This document shows, one piece after another, positions 52,398-61,537 of a stretch of 64,000 nt of DNA; position 1 is the first letter of the stretch, and each line of letters opens with the position of its first letter. The position numbers and the translations under genes were made by a program. The stretch is from Lascolabacillus massiliensis (GTDB lineage Bacteria; Bacteroidota; Bacteroidia; Bacteroidales; Dysgonomonadaceae), in NCBI RefSeq assembly GCF_001282625.1, contig NZ_CTEJ01000002.1:994501-1058500 (forward strand), read 5' to 3'. The notes below the pieces were generated by a model that did not search any database, had not been told where the DNA came from, and was given only the letters and a program-made list of their open reading frames with translations.

Positions 52398-53510
52398 TTA
52401 AGGCATTAATTCAGCCAGTTTTTCATTAAGAGCATCTCCTCTAAGATCTTTTTCAATAATTACTCCATCTTTATCCAAAAGAACTGTATGAGGAATTCCC
52501 AGAATAGCATAAAGATCAACAATAGGACTATCCCAGTATTGCAGATCTGACATCTGTGGCCATGTCATCTTAAGATCAGCAATACCCTTAGTCCATGTAT
52601 CATAATCCTGATCAAAAGAGACCCCTACTACTTCAAATCCTTTAGATTTATATTTATCGTATGCAGCAACAACATTTGGCATTTCCTGTCGACAAGGTCC
52701 GCACCATGCAGCCCAGAAATCAACAAGAACATACTTGCCCTGTCCTGCATAATCAGAAAGTGAAACATCGTTTCCTTCAGGATCTTTTAATGTGAAATCT
52801 GCAAACTTCTTGCCTACAGCCACTTTATCGAGACTCTCTAAACGTTCTACTATTCTTTGTACAGTTTCTTTTGACTTGAAGGATTCATCAGCAAGATATA
52901 AAATTTCCTTTTGTTGTATAGGCTCAAACATAGATGAAGAAGAAACAAATACATACTGACCAAGTTGATTTCCAATGTTACTCTTAACGAAATCAAAGTT
53001 TAGTTGGGTTAACTGATTGCTGATATTGTCATATTCCTGATTAATTTCACTTTCAAGTTCACTTGTCATAATACCTTCTGAATTGGCATTATTAAAGCGT
53101 TCCACAACTTTTCTTATTTTTGATATAAGTGCACGTTGCTCAACTCTCAAGTCATTATATGCATTGTTAACCGGAGTACCACTAACAGTTATTACCGAGT
53201 CAAATACAAGTTCTACTCTACCCGGTTCTACCAATACTGGCACTCTAATCTCATTCTCATAATTTACGGTCTCGTCTAATGTAACAAATCGGAGAATTGA
53301 AGTCTCAGCTGACCCTGTGAATGTAAATTCTCCATTTTGAACTACTGCAGTATCAGTAACAATCATAGAGTTATCTGTCATTTCCTGCATGTACACATTT
53401 GTGCCTTCGTATGCTGAGTCAGCAACTATACCTTTTATAGTGTAATTTTTATTTTGACATGACATTAGAAAAACTACAGCAGTCAAAAGTAAATAAATTG
53501 TTTTCTTCAT
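52398..53510 (-). CDS. TlpA-like thioredoxin lipoprotein with N-terminal DUF4369 domain
   Basis: The 370-residue protein has a signal with lipobox LMSC (about residue 18), a DUF4369 beta domain (about 22-115, NYTIKGIVADSAYEG), a helical middle part (about 120-225) and a C-terminal thioredoxin-fold domain (about 235-370) with the active site WAAWCGPCRQEMP and cis-Pro region LGIPHTVLLD. The DUF4369-thioredoxin architecture is frequent in Bacteroidota. It is tethered to a membrane facing the periplasm and would handle disulfides there; the partner is unknown. Confidence 0.93.
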   Translation of the reverse strand: MKKTIYLLLTAVVFLMSCQNKNYTIKGIVADSAYEGTNVYMQEMTDNSMIVTDTAVVQNGEFTFTGSAETSILRFVTLDETVNYENEIRVPVLVEPGRVELVFDSVITVSGTPVNNAYNDLRVEQRALISKIRKVVERFNNANSEGIMTSELESEINQEYDNISNQLTQLNFDFVKSNIGNQLGQYVFVSSSSMFEPIQQKEILYLADESFKSKETVQRIVERLESLDKVAVGKKFADFTLKDPEGNDVSLSDYAGQGKYVLVDFWAAWCGPCRQEMPNVVAAYDKYKSKGFEVVGVSFDQDYDTWTKGIADLKMTWPQMSDLQYWDSPIVDLYAILGIPHTVLLDKDGVIIEKDLRGDALNEKLAELMP

Positions 53511-53645
53511 TCTAATTCTTTTTTAGTTTTAATTCGTTGCAAAGATATGTAAATAATACACATAAGTAATAATTTACTGTTTTTATTTTAACTAGTTACA
53601 ATATTGAATAAGTAGTTACGTTTTAATTAAACAACCAAAGATGAA

Positions 53646-53807
53646 ATGAGTTTATTTATTCCAGAAATTCCTGACAAAAAAAATAGTTATATGACGGACA
53701 GTCTGAATCTGTCTAAAATTACTTCTACTGTTATAAGACAGTTTGCCTCATCTGTATATATTGTAGAGGAGCTTAATTTCCCTGACAAGATAATCTGTTT
53801 AAACTAA
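53646..53807 (+). CDS. Doubtful small open frame of 53 codons
   Basis: From an ATG at 53646 a frame of 53 codons runs to TAA at 53805. The product begins MSLFIPEIPDKKNSYMTDSL and ends in DKIICLN; it has no signal peptide or known motif. Codon use is not obviously odd, but there is no clear promoter box or ribosome-binding site, and in AT-rich DNA such a frame can occur by chance. It may also be a decayed remnant. Confidence 0.2.
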   Translation: MSLFIPEIPDKKNSYMTDSLNLSKITSTVIRQFASSVYIVEELNFPDKIICLN

Positions 53808-53883
53808 TTGAAAGTTCTTACATTTCATCCATAAAGCATTACTGACTTTAAAATTGCTGATAGTGGCGTCATTTAATTGATAG

Positions 53884-53914
53884 TTGGATATTTAAGTTTT
53901 TTCAACTACTTTTG
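53884..53914 (+). promoter_or_regulatory. Promoter for rpe-comEC
   Basis: TTG (53884-53886) and TACTTTTG (53907-53914) are spaced by 20 bases, a good match to the Bacteroidota consensus. The rpe ATG at 53935 follows 20 bases after the -7 box. Confidence 0.65.
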
Positions 53915-53934
53915 AATAAATAAAAATGTTAATT

Positions 53935-54585
53935 ATGAGCACAATTGTTGCACCGTCACTTTTATCCGCAGATTTTTTAAACCTCGAAAGGGATATTGAA
54001 ATGCTAAACCGCAGTGAAGCAGATTGGATCCACCTTGACATTATGGATGGAGTCTTTGTGCCAAACATCTCTTTTGGGTTTGCAGTTACCAACCTCCTGA
54101 AAAAGATATCAAAAAAGCCTCTTGATACACACTTGATGATAGTACAGCCTGAAAAGTTCATCAAGGAAATAGCTGCTACCGGTACAACATATATGAATGT
54201 ACATTTTGAGGCTTGCACACACTTACACAGAGTAGTGCAGCAAATTAGGGATAATGGGATGAAGCCTGCTGTTACACTTAATCCTCACACTCCGGTTTCC
54301 TTATTAGAGGATATAATAAAAGATGTCGACATGGTACTTCTAATGTCGGTTAACCCCGGATTTGGGGGCCAAAAATTTATTGAAAACTCAGTAAAGAAAG
54401 TAACACAGCTCAAAGATATGATTCTAAGGCAAAATGCTTCTGCCCTAATACAAGTAGATGGAGGAGTAAACCTGGAAACTGGCAGGAAACTGGTAGATGC
54501 CGGAGCTGATGCGCTTGTTGCAGGCAGTTTTGTATTTTCATCTGAAAATCCAGTAGAAACCATTCGTCAATTAAAAGCTCTTTAA
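53935..54585 (+). CDS. rpe: Ribulose-phosphate 3-epimerase
   Basis: Rpe interconverts ribulose-5-phosphate and xylulose-5-phosphate in the pentose phosphate pathway. I choose the ATG at 53935 (MSTIVAPSLLSADF), as the in-frame ATG at 53926 adds only MLI. The approximately 216-residue TIM barrel has IHLDIMDGVFVPNISFG (metal His and Asp), HLMIVQPEKF, MSVNPGFGGQKFI and IQVDGGVNLET (second metal Asp), all canonical. It is followed 39 bases later by comEC. Confidence 0.97.
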   Translation: MSTIVAPSLLSADFLNLERDIEMLNRSEADWIHLDIMDGVFVPNISFGFAVTNLLKKISKKPLDTHLMIVQPEKFIKEIAATGTTYMNVHFEACTHLHRVVQQIRDNGMKPAVTLNPHTPVSLLEDIIKDVDMVLLMSVNPGFGGQKFIENSVKKVTQLKDMILRQNASALIQVDGGVNLETGRKLVDAGADALVAGSFVFSSENPVETIRQLKAL

Positions 54586-54624
54586 AGGTTTTTTCTTTAT
54601 ACTCTTTTTATTTACCTTAATAAT

Positions 54625-56220
54625 ATGTCCAGTGAGATTGGGAAAACACCTTTTTTCAGGTTATTGATCCCGGTAATTACAGGTATTGTTATTAGCTCAT
54701 GTCTGCCCGACTTCTCTTACTATAGTAAACTGATATCTGGAATTTCCGGCATAATCATAATCTTTATATCTTTCATAATAGGTAACAGAAACAGATTCCA
54801 CCTTAGATGGCTGTTTGGAGCCGGCACCTTTTTATTTATTGTATCGTTAACACAGGTGCAATATCATCAACATGAAAAAAAAGCTCTTTACAATTTCAAT
54901 GAAAACACACAATATTATATAGGAACTATTACTGATATTCCTAAAATTAAACCTAAGACTATCGCATGTGACGTAAAGATCAACAATCAGGAAGGGAAAA
55001 AAGTAATATTGTATATACAGCAGGATGATCGATCCTATTCACTTAAGCCAGGAGATGAGATAGTGTTTCAGGCCAGAATACAAGCTTTTAGAAATTTCGA
55101 AAAAATTGACACCTTTGATTATGTCAGATATATGAAAATTAAGGGTTATTCAGGATCAGCATATATACCCTCAACTGCATGGGAAAACACAAACAGGAAA
55201 TCAGTCTCTTTATATACAATATCTCAAAGATTTCGATTAAAAGCTCTGAATTTTTATAAAAGTTTTGAATTGAGTGATGATGCTTATTCCTTAATATCAG
55301 CTTTAACACTTGGATATAAAGAGGATCTTACAGAAGACCTTCGGGAAGCATTTCGAATATCAGGCACGGCCCATGTTCTTGCAGTTAGCGGATTGCATGT
55401 CGGTATAATATATGTAGTCATTAGTCTCTTATTCTCATTCTTAAGGAAGCAGGGGACAACAAATAAAGTTAAACAGTTGATCATAATCATTATTCTATGG
55501 TCATACGTTTTTATTGCAGGCATGTCAGCTTCCGTAATCAGAGCAGCTATAATGCTCACTATAAACTGCATCGCTAAAATATTCAACCGAAGGGGGTTTA
55601 CCTATAATACTCTGTCGGCTGCCGCGTTTTTTATTCTTATATATCGCCCATTTTTCCTATTCGATATAAGTTTTCAGATGAGCTTTGCTGCAGTTGTTGC
55701 CATACTGTTTTTCATGCCTAAGTTTAATATTATATACACACCTTCCAATATAGTTGCAAAATACGTTTATAATCTGTTTACAATATCTCTATCAGCTCAA
55801 TTAGGGGTTTTCCCTCTTGTACTCTTTTATTTCGGGACATTCCCGACATACTTCATAATAACAAATATTTTAGTAGTACCGCTAATTGGAGTAATAATAT
55901 ACTCTGTCGTACCTTTAATAATAATCAGTCTGCTAACTCATTTAAATTTAAAAGTATTTGAGCTTCTATTCAGCATATTCCAATGGTTTATTAAAACAGC
56001 TACAGAAATCACAATATTCATTGTTTATAAAGTTGAAATGTTGCCTTTAGCACAGATATCAAATATAAGTATCTCAGTGTTACAGCTTTTACTACTTTTT
56101 ACAATAACATTTAGTTTTGGCCACTGGCTATTCAGCCATAGATCTAAGTCATTGATTATCGCCCTTTCTTCAATTTTGATGTTTTCACTGACCTCTACAT
56201 ATACTCTTATAAATGGGTAA
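54625..56220 (+). CDS. ComEC/Rec2-family protein without the metallo-beta-lactamase domain
   Basis: ComEC forms the inner-membrane channel for DNA uptake in competent bacteria. The 531-residue protein has two N-terminal membrane helices, an OB-like periplasmic region (about 85-190, DUF4131-type) and a multi-helix Competence domain (about 210-480) with SGTAHVLAVSGLHVGIIY and AGMSASVIRAAIM as signature. It ends soon after the last helix, so the C-terminal metallo-beta-lactamase-like nuclease domain of full-length ComEC is absent; this short form is common in Bacteroidota as I recall. Whether it supports DNA uptake is unknown. Confidence 0.9.
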   Translation: MSSEIGKTPFFRLLIPVITGIVISSCLPDFSYYSKLISGISGIIIIFISFIIGNRNRFHLRWLFGAGTFLFIVSLTQVQYHQHEKKALYNFNENTQYYIGTITDIPKIKPKTIACDVKINNQEGKKVILYIQQDDRSYSLKPGDEIVFQARIQAFRNFEKIDTFDYVRYMKIKGYSGSAYIPSTAWENTNRKSVSLYTISQRFRLKALNFYKSFELSDDAYSLISALTLGYKEDLTEDLREAFRISGTAHVLAVSGLHVGIIYVVISLLFSFLRKQGTTNKVKQLIIIIILWSYVFIAGMSASVIRAAIMLTINCIAKIFNRRGFTYNTLSAAAFFILIYRPFFLFDISFQMSFAAVVAILFFMPKFNIIYTPSNIVAKYVYNLFTISLSAQLGVFPLVLFYFGTFPTYFIITNILVVPLIGVIIYSVVPLIIISLLTHLNLKVFELLFSIFQWFIKTATEITIFIVYKVEMLPLAQISNISISVLQLLLLFTITFSFGHWLFSHRSKSLIIALSSILMFSLTSTYTLING

Positions 56221-56332
56221 TAAAATAATATATTTGCTCGTGTATTATATGCGACGATGTATGCAAAGATGACATACTATAACTGAATTTTTACTACTTT
56301 TGTTGATTAGCATCAAAGATTTAAATAGTAAA

Positions 56333-57391
56333 ATGCATAATTTACCATATATAAGCGAAGTAATTGAACCCCACAAAGTGGAACAGATTATCGACTATAT
56401 TGACAACTCTGATAAGATTGTAATAACCACGCATATATCTCCTGATGGGGATGCTATAGGTTCCTCGCTCGCACTGTATCATTTTATTAAGAACAGAGGA
56501 AAAAATGTAATGATAATTGTTCCCAATTCATTCCCATATTTCCTCAAATGGATGGATGGAGCAAATAATATTGAAATATTTGAGTACAATCCATCAGCAG
56601 GAGCAAAAATTCTTTCATATGCTGACCTGATCTTCTCTCTCGATTATAATATATTAAAAAGAGCAGGAGAAATGTCAACTGTACTGGAAACCTCCAAAGC
56701 AAAAAAAATAATGATTGATCATCACCCTTTTCCAGGTGAAGATTTCGACATAATTGTTTCTAAGCCTCATATTTCATCAACAAGTGAATTGATATTCAGA
56801 TTCATATATCAAGCAGGAGAATATAGTGAAATGACAAAAGCCGAAGCTGAATCTATTTACTGTGGAATGATGACGGATACCGGTGGTTTCACTTACAATT
56901 CTGCGGATCCCGAGATATATGAAATAATTAGCATGATACTGCGAAAGGATATCGACAAAGATGCAATTTATTCAAAAGTCTTCAACAACTATTCTGAAGA
57001 GAGATTCAGATTGCTAGGCTTTACCCTTTCTCAAAGGATGGAGGTTTATCACGACAAACATGCAGCCCTACTTTATCTTTCAAACGAAGATCAGTCGCAA
57101 TTCCGTTACAGCAAAGGCGACACAGAAGGATTTGTAAATTATCCGCTAAGCATCAAAGGAATCATTTTTTCAACATTTATACGTGAAGAGGAAGGTATGG
57201 TCAAGATATCATTCCGATCTCAGAAATCATTCCGATGCAATGAGTTTGCTTCAGAGTTTTTTAATGGAGGTGGACATGTAAACGCATCAGGAGGAGAATT
57301 TCAGGGCAGCTTGGAAGAAGCATTAAAAATTTATTCAGAAGGATTGGAGAAATACAAGGAGAGATTAATAATGGCAGTTAATGAGGATTAA
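56333..57391 (+). CDS. DHH-family phosphoesterase, NrnA-like
   Basis: NrnA-type enzymes degrade nanoRNA and pAp, and some act on cyclic dinucleotides. From the ATG at 56333 the product has about 352 residues; a TTG at 56300 could extend it by 11. The DHH domain has ISPDGDAIGSSLAL (about 36-50), LDYN and MIDHHPFPGE, and MTDTGGFTYNS; the DHHA1 domain has GGGHVNASGGEF near residue 325. All metal-site motifs are present. A TACTTTTG box at 56295-56302 lies just upstream. The protein follows comEC by 112 bases. Confidence 0.92.
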   Translation: MHNLPYISEVIEPHKVEQIIDYIDNSDKIVITTHISPDGDAIGSSLALYHFIKNRGKNVMIIVPNSFPYFLKWMDGANNIEIFEYNPSAGAKILSYADLIFSLDYNILKRAGEMSTVLETSKAKKIMIDHHPFPGEDFDIIVSKPHISSTSELIFRFIYQAGEYSEMTKAEAESIYCGMMTDTGGFTYNSADPEIYEIISMILRKDIDKDAIYSKVFNNYSEERFRLLGFTLSQRMEVYHDKHAALLYLSNEDQSQFRYSKGDTEGFVNYPLSIKGIIFSTFIREEEGMVKISFRSQKSFRCNEFASEFFNGGGHVNASGGEFQGSLEEALKIYSEGLEKYKERLIMAVNED

Positions 57392-57462
57392 CCCATTTTA
57401 AATAATAGTTATTGTTTAGTTTATGTATTTTTGTCTACAAATTTATTTACACAAAGATAAAC

Positions 57463-58023
57463 ATGAAAAGATTTGAAACCATTTTTATACTATTATCCAC
57501 GCTACTGCTTTTTGCCTCATCTTGCAAGGATAGGAAAACCTATGCAGATTATCTTAAAGATGAGACAAAAGCCATAGAACTTTTTATACTTAAAAATAAT
57601 TTTTCGGTACTGGAAAAGTTCCCTGGCAACGGCGTCTTTAATCAAGGTGATTTTTACAAAGATCCCGAATCAGGAGTATATTATAATATTGTTGACTATG
57701 GAGATACAACAAAGAATCTTAAGATAGCAGAAAAAGTATATGCTCGTTTCAGTGGAGTATATTTTATGGTTGATGATTCTGTAAAATTCTCCAACTTAAC
57801 AAGCACAATGCCTTTTGAGATAGAATTTTACGGTCCTGTAAACTCAAACAGCAAAAACTATTACAATATTCCCGGTCTGGCTGTCCCATTAACTAGAGTT
57901 GGCCATAATGGAATTGTAAAATTAATAGTCCCATTCAATATGGGTTCTGCAACTGACAGACAACAATATCAACCCACATATTACGACTATGTGGAATACA
58001 GATTCGAAAATCAGATTTGGTAA
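57463..58023 (+). CDS. DUF4827 lipoprotein (FKBP-like fold)
   Basis: The ATG at 57463 begins MKRFETIFILLSTLLLFASS with a lipobox SSC, so it is an exported lipoprotein of about 186 residues; a start upstream at 57412 would bury the signal. The mature part resembles DUF4827, a Bacteroidales-specific family with FKBP-like fold (YADYLKDETKAIELFI, FPGNGVFNQGDFYKD, GLAVPLTRVG). Catalytic activity is unproven. A TATTTTTG box lies at 57426-57433. It is followed by glmM after 18 bases. Confidence 0.82.
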   Translation: MKRFETIFILLSTLLLFASSCKDRKTYADYLKDETKAIELFILKNNFSVLEKFPGNGVFNQGDFYKDPESGVYYNIVDYGDTTKNLKIAEKVYARFSGVYFMVDDSVKFSNLTSTMPFEIEFYGPVNSNSKNYYNIPGLAVPLTRVGHNGIVKLIVPFNMGSATDRQQYQPTYYDYVEYRFENQIW

Positions 58024-58041
58024 TTCCAATAAACAATTTTT

Positions 58042-59424
58042 ATGACATTAATTAAATCAATATCCGGAATCAGAGGCACAATTGGGGGATATCCCGGAGA
58101 CAACCTGACACCTCTTGATATAGTTAAATTCACAGCTGCTTATGCTTCTTTTATCAAAGAAAGTTCCAATTCAGGTAAACCTGTTATAGTAGTGGGCCGT
58201 GATGCCCGCATTTCAGGTAAAATGGTACATCGTGTGATAACTGGCACATTAATAGGCATGGGATGTGATGTCACTGATATCGGTATGGCTACGACACCTA
58301 CAACAGAAATTGCAGTAACTAAAGAAAATGCAGCCGGTGGTATAATCATAACTGCCAGTCACAACCCTAAGCAATGGAACGCCTTGAAGCTATTAGACAA
58401 TAAAGGTGAGTTTCTTAGTGCCGAAGATGGAGAAAAGATATTATCTTATGCGGAAAAAGAGGAGTTCTCATTTGTTGAAGTAGATGAATTGGGTAAAATA
58501 ACTCAGAAGCAATATCTGCATGAGCATATCCAAAGTATACTTTCGCTGGATCTTGTAGACACAAAAGCGATTAAGGATGCTAATTTCCGTGTTGCTATTG
58601 ACTGTGTAAACTCAGTGGGTGGAATTGCAATTCCTGAGCTATTATATGCACTAGGCGTAAAAGAGATTTTTAAACTGCACTGTGCACCTCATGGTAATTT
58701 CTCTCATAATCCTGAACCTTTACCTGAGAACCTTACTGAACTATCGTCACTGACACGTAGTTCAAAAGCAGATGTAGGGTTTGCTGTTGACCCTGACGTC
58801 GACAGATTAGCAATATATTGTGAAAATGGTGAACCTTTCGGAGAAGAGTACACTTTGGTTGCAGTAGCTGATTACGTATTAGAACACACTCCCGGTAATA
58901 CTGTTTCAAATCTCAGCTCATCAAGAGCTCTACGAGATGTAACAGTTCAGAAGGGAGGAAATTACTATGCTGCTGCGGTAGGAGAAGTAAATGTTGTTGC
59001 TAAGATGAAAGAGGTGAAAGCTGTAATAGGTGGAGAAGGAAATGGCGGTATAATCTATCCTGCATCTCACTTTGGTCGCGACGCTCTGGTAGGTATAGCT
59101 CTATTTCTTACACAGCTTGCCAAGACCGGGAAAAAGCCTTCTGAGCTAAGAAGAAAATATCCTTCTTACTTTATGTCGAAGCAGAAAGTAGAACTTACAA
59201 GGGATATGAATATTGACAACATTCTGGAAAAGGTAAAAGAGAGATTCAGTAATGAAAAAGTAACAGACATAGATGGTGTAAAAATTGACTTCCAAGACAA
59301 ATGGGTGCATTTGAGAAAATCTAACACAGAACCCATAATTCGTATTTATTCAGAAGCAGGTTCTGAAGAAGATGCAAAAAACATAGGAGAAAAGATTATC
59401 AAACTGATAAAAGAGCTTGCTTAA
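58042..59424 (+). CDS. glmM: Phosphoglucosamine mutase (phosphohexomutase family)
   Basis: GlmM converts glucosamine-6-phosphate to glucosamine-1-phosphate for UDP-GlcNAc, hence peptidoglycan and LPS. The 460-residue protein has the phosphoserine loop GGIIITASHNPKQWN (about 93-107), the metal loop DPDVDRLAIY (about 251), the sugar loop GGEGNGGII (about 332) and the phosphate-binding loop RKSNTEPIIRIYSE near the C-terminus. Distinction from phosphomannomutase by sequence alone is uncertain, but the single conserved Bacteroidota copy with such a loop is normally GlmM. Confidence 0.9.
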   Translation: MTLIKSISGIRGTIGGYPGDNLTPLDIVKFTAAYASFIKESSNSGKPVIVVGRDARISGKMVHRVITGTLIGMGCDVTDIGMATTPTTEIAVTKENAAGGIIITASHNPKQWNALKLLDNKGEFLSAEDGEKILSYAEKEEFSFVEVDELGKITQKQYLHEHIQSILSLDLVDTKAIKDANFRVAIDCVNSVGGIAIPELLYALGVKEIFKLHCAPHGNFSHNPEPLPENLTELSSLTRSSKADVGFAVDPDVDRLAIYCENGEPFGEEYTLVAVADYVLEHTPGNTVSNLSSSRALRDVTVQKGGNYYAAAVGEVNVVAKMKEVKAVIGGEGNGGIIYPASHFGRDALVGIALFLTQLAKTGKKPSELRRKYPSYFMSKQKVELTRDMNIDNILEKVKERFSNEKVTDIDGVKIDFQDKWVHLRKSNTEPIIRIYSEAGSEEDAKNIGEKIIKLIKELA

Positions 59425-59448
59425 ACTTTAACTTATGAATTAGGGCTA

Positions 59449-60279
59449 ATGAAGGACGCATTAATTAGTAGAGATGACTTAAGGGGTTTACACCCGGTAT
59501 TTCGTGGAAGCTATGGTGACAAACTTATTGATATTGGCATAAAGATTTCGGCTTTACATGTCCCAAATGAAATTTACAACCGGTCAAAACATCTTACAAG
59601 CCACGAATTTTGCAAAGATGTTTTGGATAAATTAGGAGTAATACGTATATTACAAAATATTGAAGTTCTGGATGATTTTAAGGATAAGCCATTCATCACA
59701 GTCTCAAATCACCCATACGGTCATATAGATGGTATTGCAGTAATAGAAACTTTTGCTAGTCGTGTTGATAATTACAAGATAATGGTTAATCATATTTTGG
59801 GCCTTATCGACACAATGTCAGAAAACTTTATCACTGTAGACCCATTTGGTAATGAAGATAAAAACAAGGTAACGTTTGGCGGTATAAGGGAAAGCATTGC
59901 TCATATTAAGAAAAAATATCCTATGGGATTTTTTCCTGCCGGAGCTGTTTCAAACCTATATTTTAAAAAAGGAAAATTTGTGATCGAGGATAGGGATTGG
60001 CAACCAGCCGTACTTAAGATTATTCAAAAATCAGGTATACCTGTAATTCCTGTTCATATTTCAGGGCATAACAGTATGTCTTTTTATCTTTCAAGAATGT
60101 TTGGCTGGAAGTTTCGTAATCTTAGGTTATGTCACGAGCTATACAATAAAAAAGGCAAAAAAGTTGTAATTACTTTAGGCGAACCTATAATGCCGGATGT
60201 TATAAAAGAGTTAAATGGTGATACAGTTGAACTAGGAAAATTCCTTAAAGAAAGAACTTATTCGTTAGGAAAAAAATAA
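59449..60279 (+). CDS. PlsC-like / hemolysin-type acyltransferase
   Basis: The 276-residue protein is a glycerol-3-phosphate acyltransferase-fold protein of the ornithine-lipid/hemolysin branch. The catalytic block SNHPYGHIDGIAVIE (about 84-98) gives H-x5-D; the usual form is HPxGGxDG, with the second Gly replaced by His here. FFPAGAVSNLYF (about 161-172) is the second block and PVIPVHISGHNS the fourth. Transfer of acyl groups to lipid or amine acceptors is inferred. It lies 24 bases after glmM and 18 before the sigma-54 regulator. Confidence 0.85.
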   Translation: MKDALISRDDLRGLHPVFRGSYGDKLIDIGIKISALHVPNEIYNRSKHLTSHEFCKDVLDKLGVIRILQNIEVLDDFKDKPFITVSNHPYGHIDGIAVIETFASRVDNYKIMVNHILGLIDTMSENFITVDPFGNEDKNKVTFGGIRESIAHIKKKYPMGFFPAGAVSNLYFKKGKFVIEDRDWQPAVLKIIQKSGIPVIPVHISGHNSMSFYLSRMFGWKFRNLRLCHELYNKKGKKVVITLGEPIMPDVIKELNGDTVELGKFLKERTYSLGKK

Positions 60280-60297
60280 AAAAACATTCACTCATTT

Positions 60298-61524
60298 ATG
60301 GCGAAGCAATCAATACAGCAAATCAAACAAAGATTCGAAATAATTGGTACGTCTCCTGAACTGGATCGTGCAATTGATATAGCACTACAGGTTGCACCAA
60401 CAGATCTGTCTGTACTAATTACGGGTGAAAGTGGAGTCGGCAAGGAAAACTTCCCCCAGATAGTTCATCAGTTCAGTAAACGAAAACATGGACCATATTT
60501 TGCAATCAATTGCGGCTCCATACCTGAAGGAACTATTGACTCTGAGCTATTTGGACATGAAAAAGGCTCTTTTACCGGTGCTACAGGAACCCGAAAAGGT
60601 TATTTTGAAGTTGCTGATGGTGGAACACTGTTTTTGGATGAAGTGGGAGAACTGCCTTTGTCAACTCAGGCGCGTCTGCTTAGAGTATTGGAGAGTGGAG
60701 AATTTATAAAAGTAGGATCCTCAAAAGTAGAGAAGAGTGATGTGCGAGTAGTTGCTGCAACTAATCTAGATTTGGTTAATGCAGTTGAAAAAGGTAAATT
60801 CAGAGAAGATCTCTACTTCAGACTCAATACTGTACCCATTCGTATTCCTCCACTTCGCAATCGTAGAGACGATATACCTCTGTTATTCAGAAAATTTGCT
60901 GCAGACTGTGCTGAAAAGTATATGATGCCGCAAATCAATCTGTCAGAAGATGCAATTGAACTACTAAAAAGTTACAGATGGCCCGGCAATGTAAGGCAAC
61001 TAAAAAACATTACCGAACAGATATCAATTATTGAAAAGGAGCGTATTATTACATCTGAAATATTGCAAAACTATTTGCCGGATCATGAAGTTGGTATGCT
61101 TCCTGTTTCATTATCAAAGATACATGAGTCTGAACATAAATCTTTTGCCAATGAGCGTGAGATTCTATATCAGGTACTGTTTGATATGAAAAAGGACATA
61201 TCAGATCTCAAGCAGGTAGTAAACAGTATATTAGAAGATTCCGGCACTCATTCTTCAACTATAATACCAAGTGATCACACACGAGTAGCTGTTCCTGTGA
61301 AATATGAACATTTCACAGATAATTTTGCTATAAGTAAAACTGAAGGTCATGACATACAGGAAGCTACAGAGTATGAAGAAAGTTCACTGTCTATTAGTGA
61401 AGTGGAAAAAGATATGATTGCTAAAGCTCTTGAGCGTCATAACGGTAAAAGAAAATTAGCAGCTAAAGATCTTGGAATATCTGAACGTACACTTTACAGA
61501 AAAATTAAGGAGTACGATTTATAA
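60298..61524 (+). CDS. Sigma-54-dependent transcriptional activator without receiver domain
   Basis: Enhancer-binding proteins use ATP to open promoters held by RpoN. The 408-residue protein starts directly with the AAA+ domain (about 15-240): Walker A GESGVGKE (43-50), the sigma-contact loop in GSFTGATGTRKG (GSFTGA variant of GAFTGA), Walker B TLFLDEVGELP, and RWPGNVRQLKN at the end. A linker (about 270-350) contains a helical FDMKKDISDLKQVV segment, and a Fis-type helix-turn-helix (about 385-408, NGKRKLAAKDLGISERTLYRKI, quoted in part) closes the protein. With no receiver domain, activity may be set by expression or partner binding. It sits with lptE and secG. Confidence 0.93.
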   Translation: MAKQSIQQIKQRFEIIGTSPELDRAIDIALQVAPTDLSVLITGESGVGKENFPQIVHQFSKRKHGPYFAINCGSIPEGTIDSELFGHEKGSFTGATGTRKGYFEVADGGTLFLDEVGELPLSTQARLLRVLESGEFIKVGSSKVEKSDVRVVAATNLDLVNAVEKGKFREDLYFRLNTVPIRIPPLRNRRDDIPLLFRKFAADCAEKYMMPQINLSEDAIELLKSYRWPGNVRQLKNITEQISIIEKERIITSEILQNYLPDHEVGMLPVSLSKIHESEHKSFANEREILYQVLFDMKKDISDLKQVVNSILEDSGTHSSTIIPSDHTRVAVPVKYEHFTDNFAISKTEGHDIQEATEYEESSLSISEVEKDMIAKALERHNGKRKLAAKDLGISERTLYRKIKEYDL

Positions 61525-61537
61525 TAAAAAACCACTT

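Larger units (their letters stand above)
53511..53925. other. 415-base gap between divergent TlpA-like gene and rpe
   Basis: It holds a TATCTTTG box for the TlpA-like gene (complement of 53540-53547, no clear -33), a 53-codon open frame of doubtful status (53646-53807) and the rpe promoter (53884-53914). I see no RNA gene or repeat in the rest. Confidence 0.45.
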
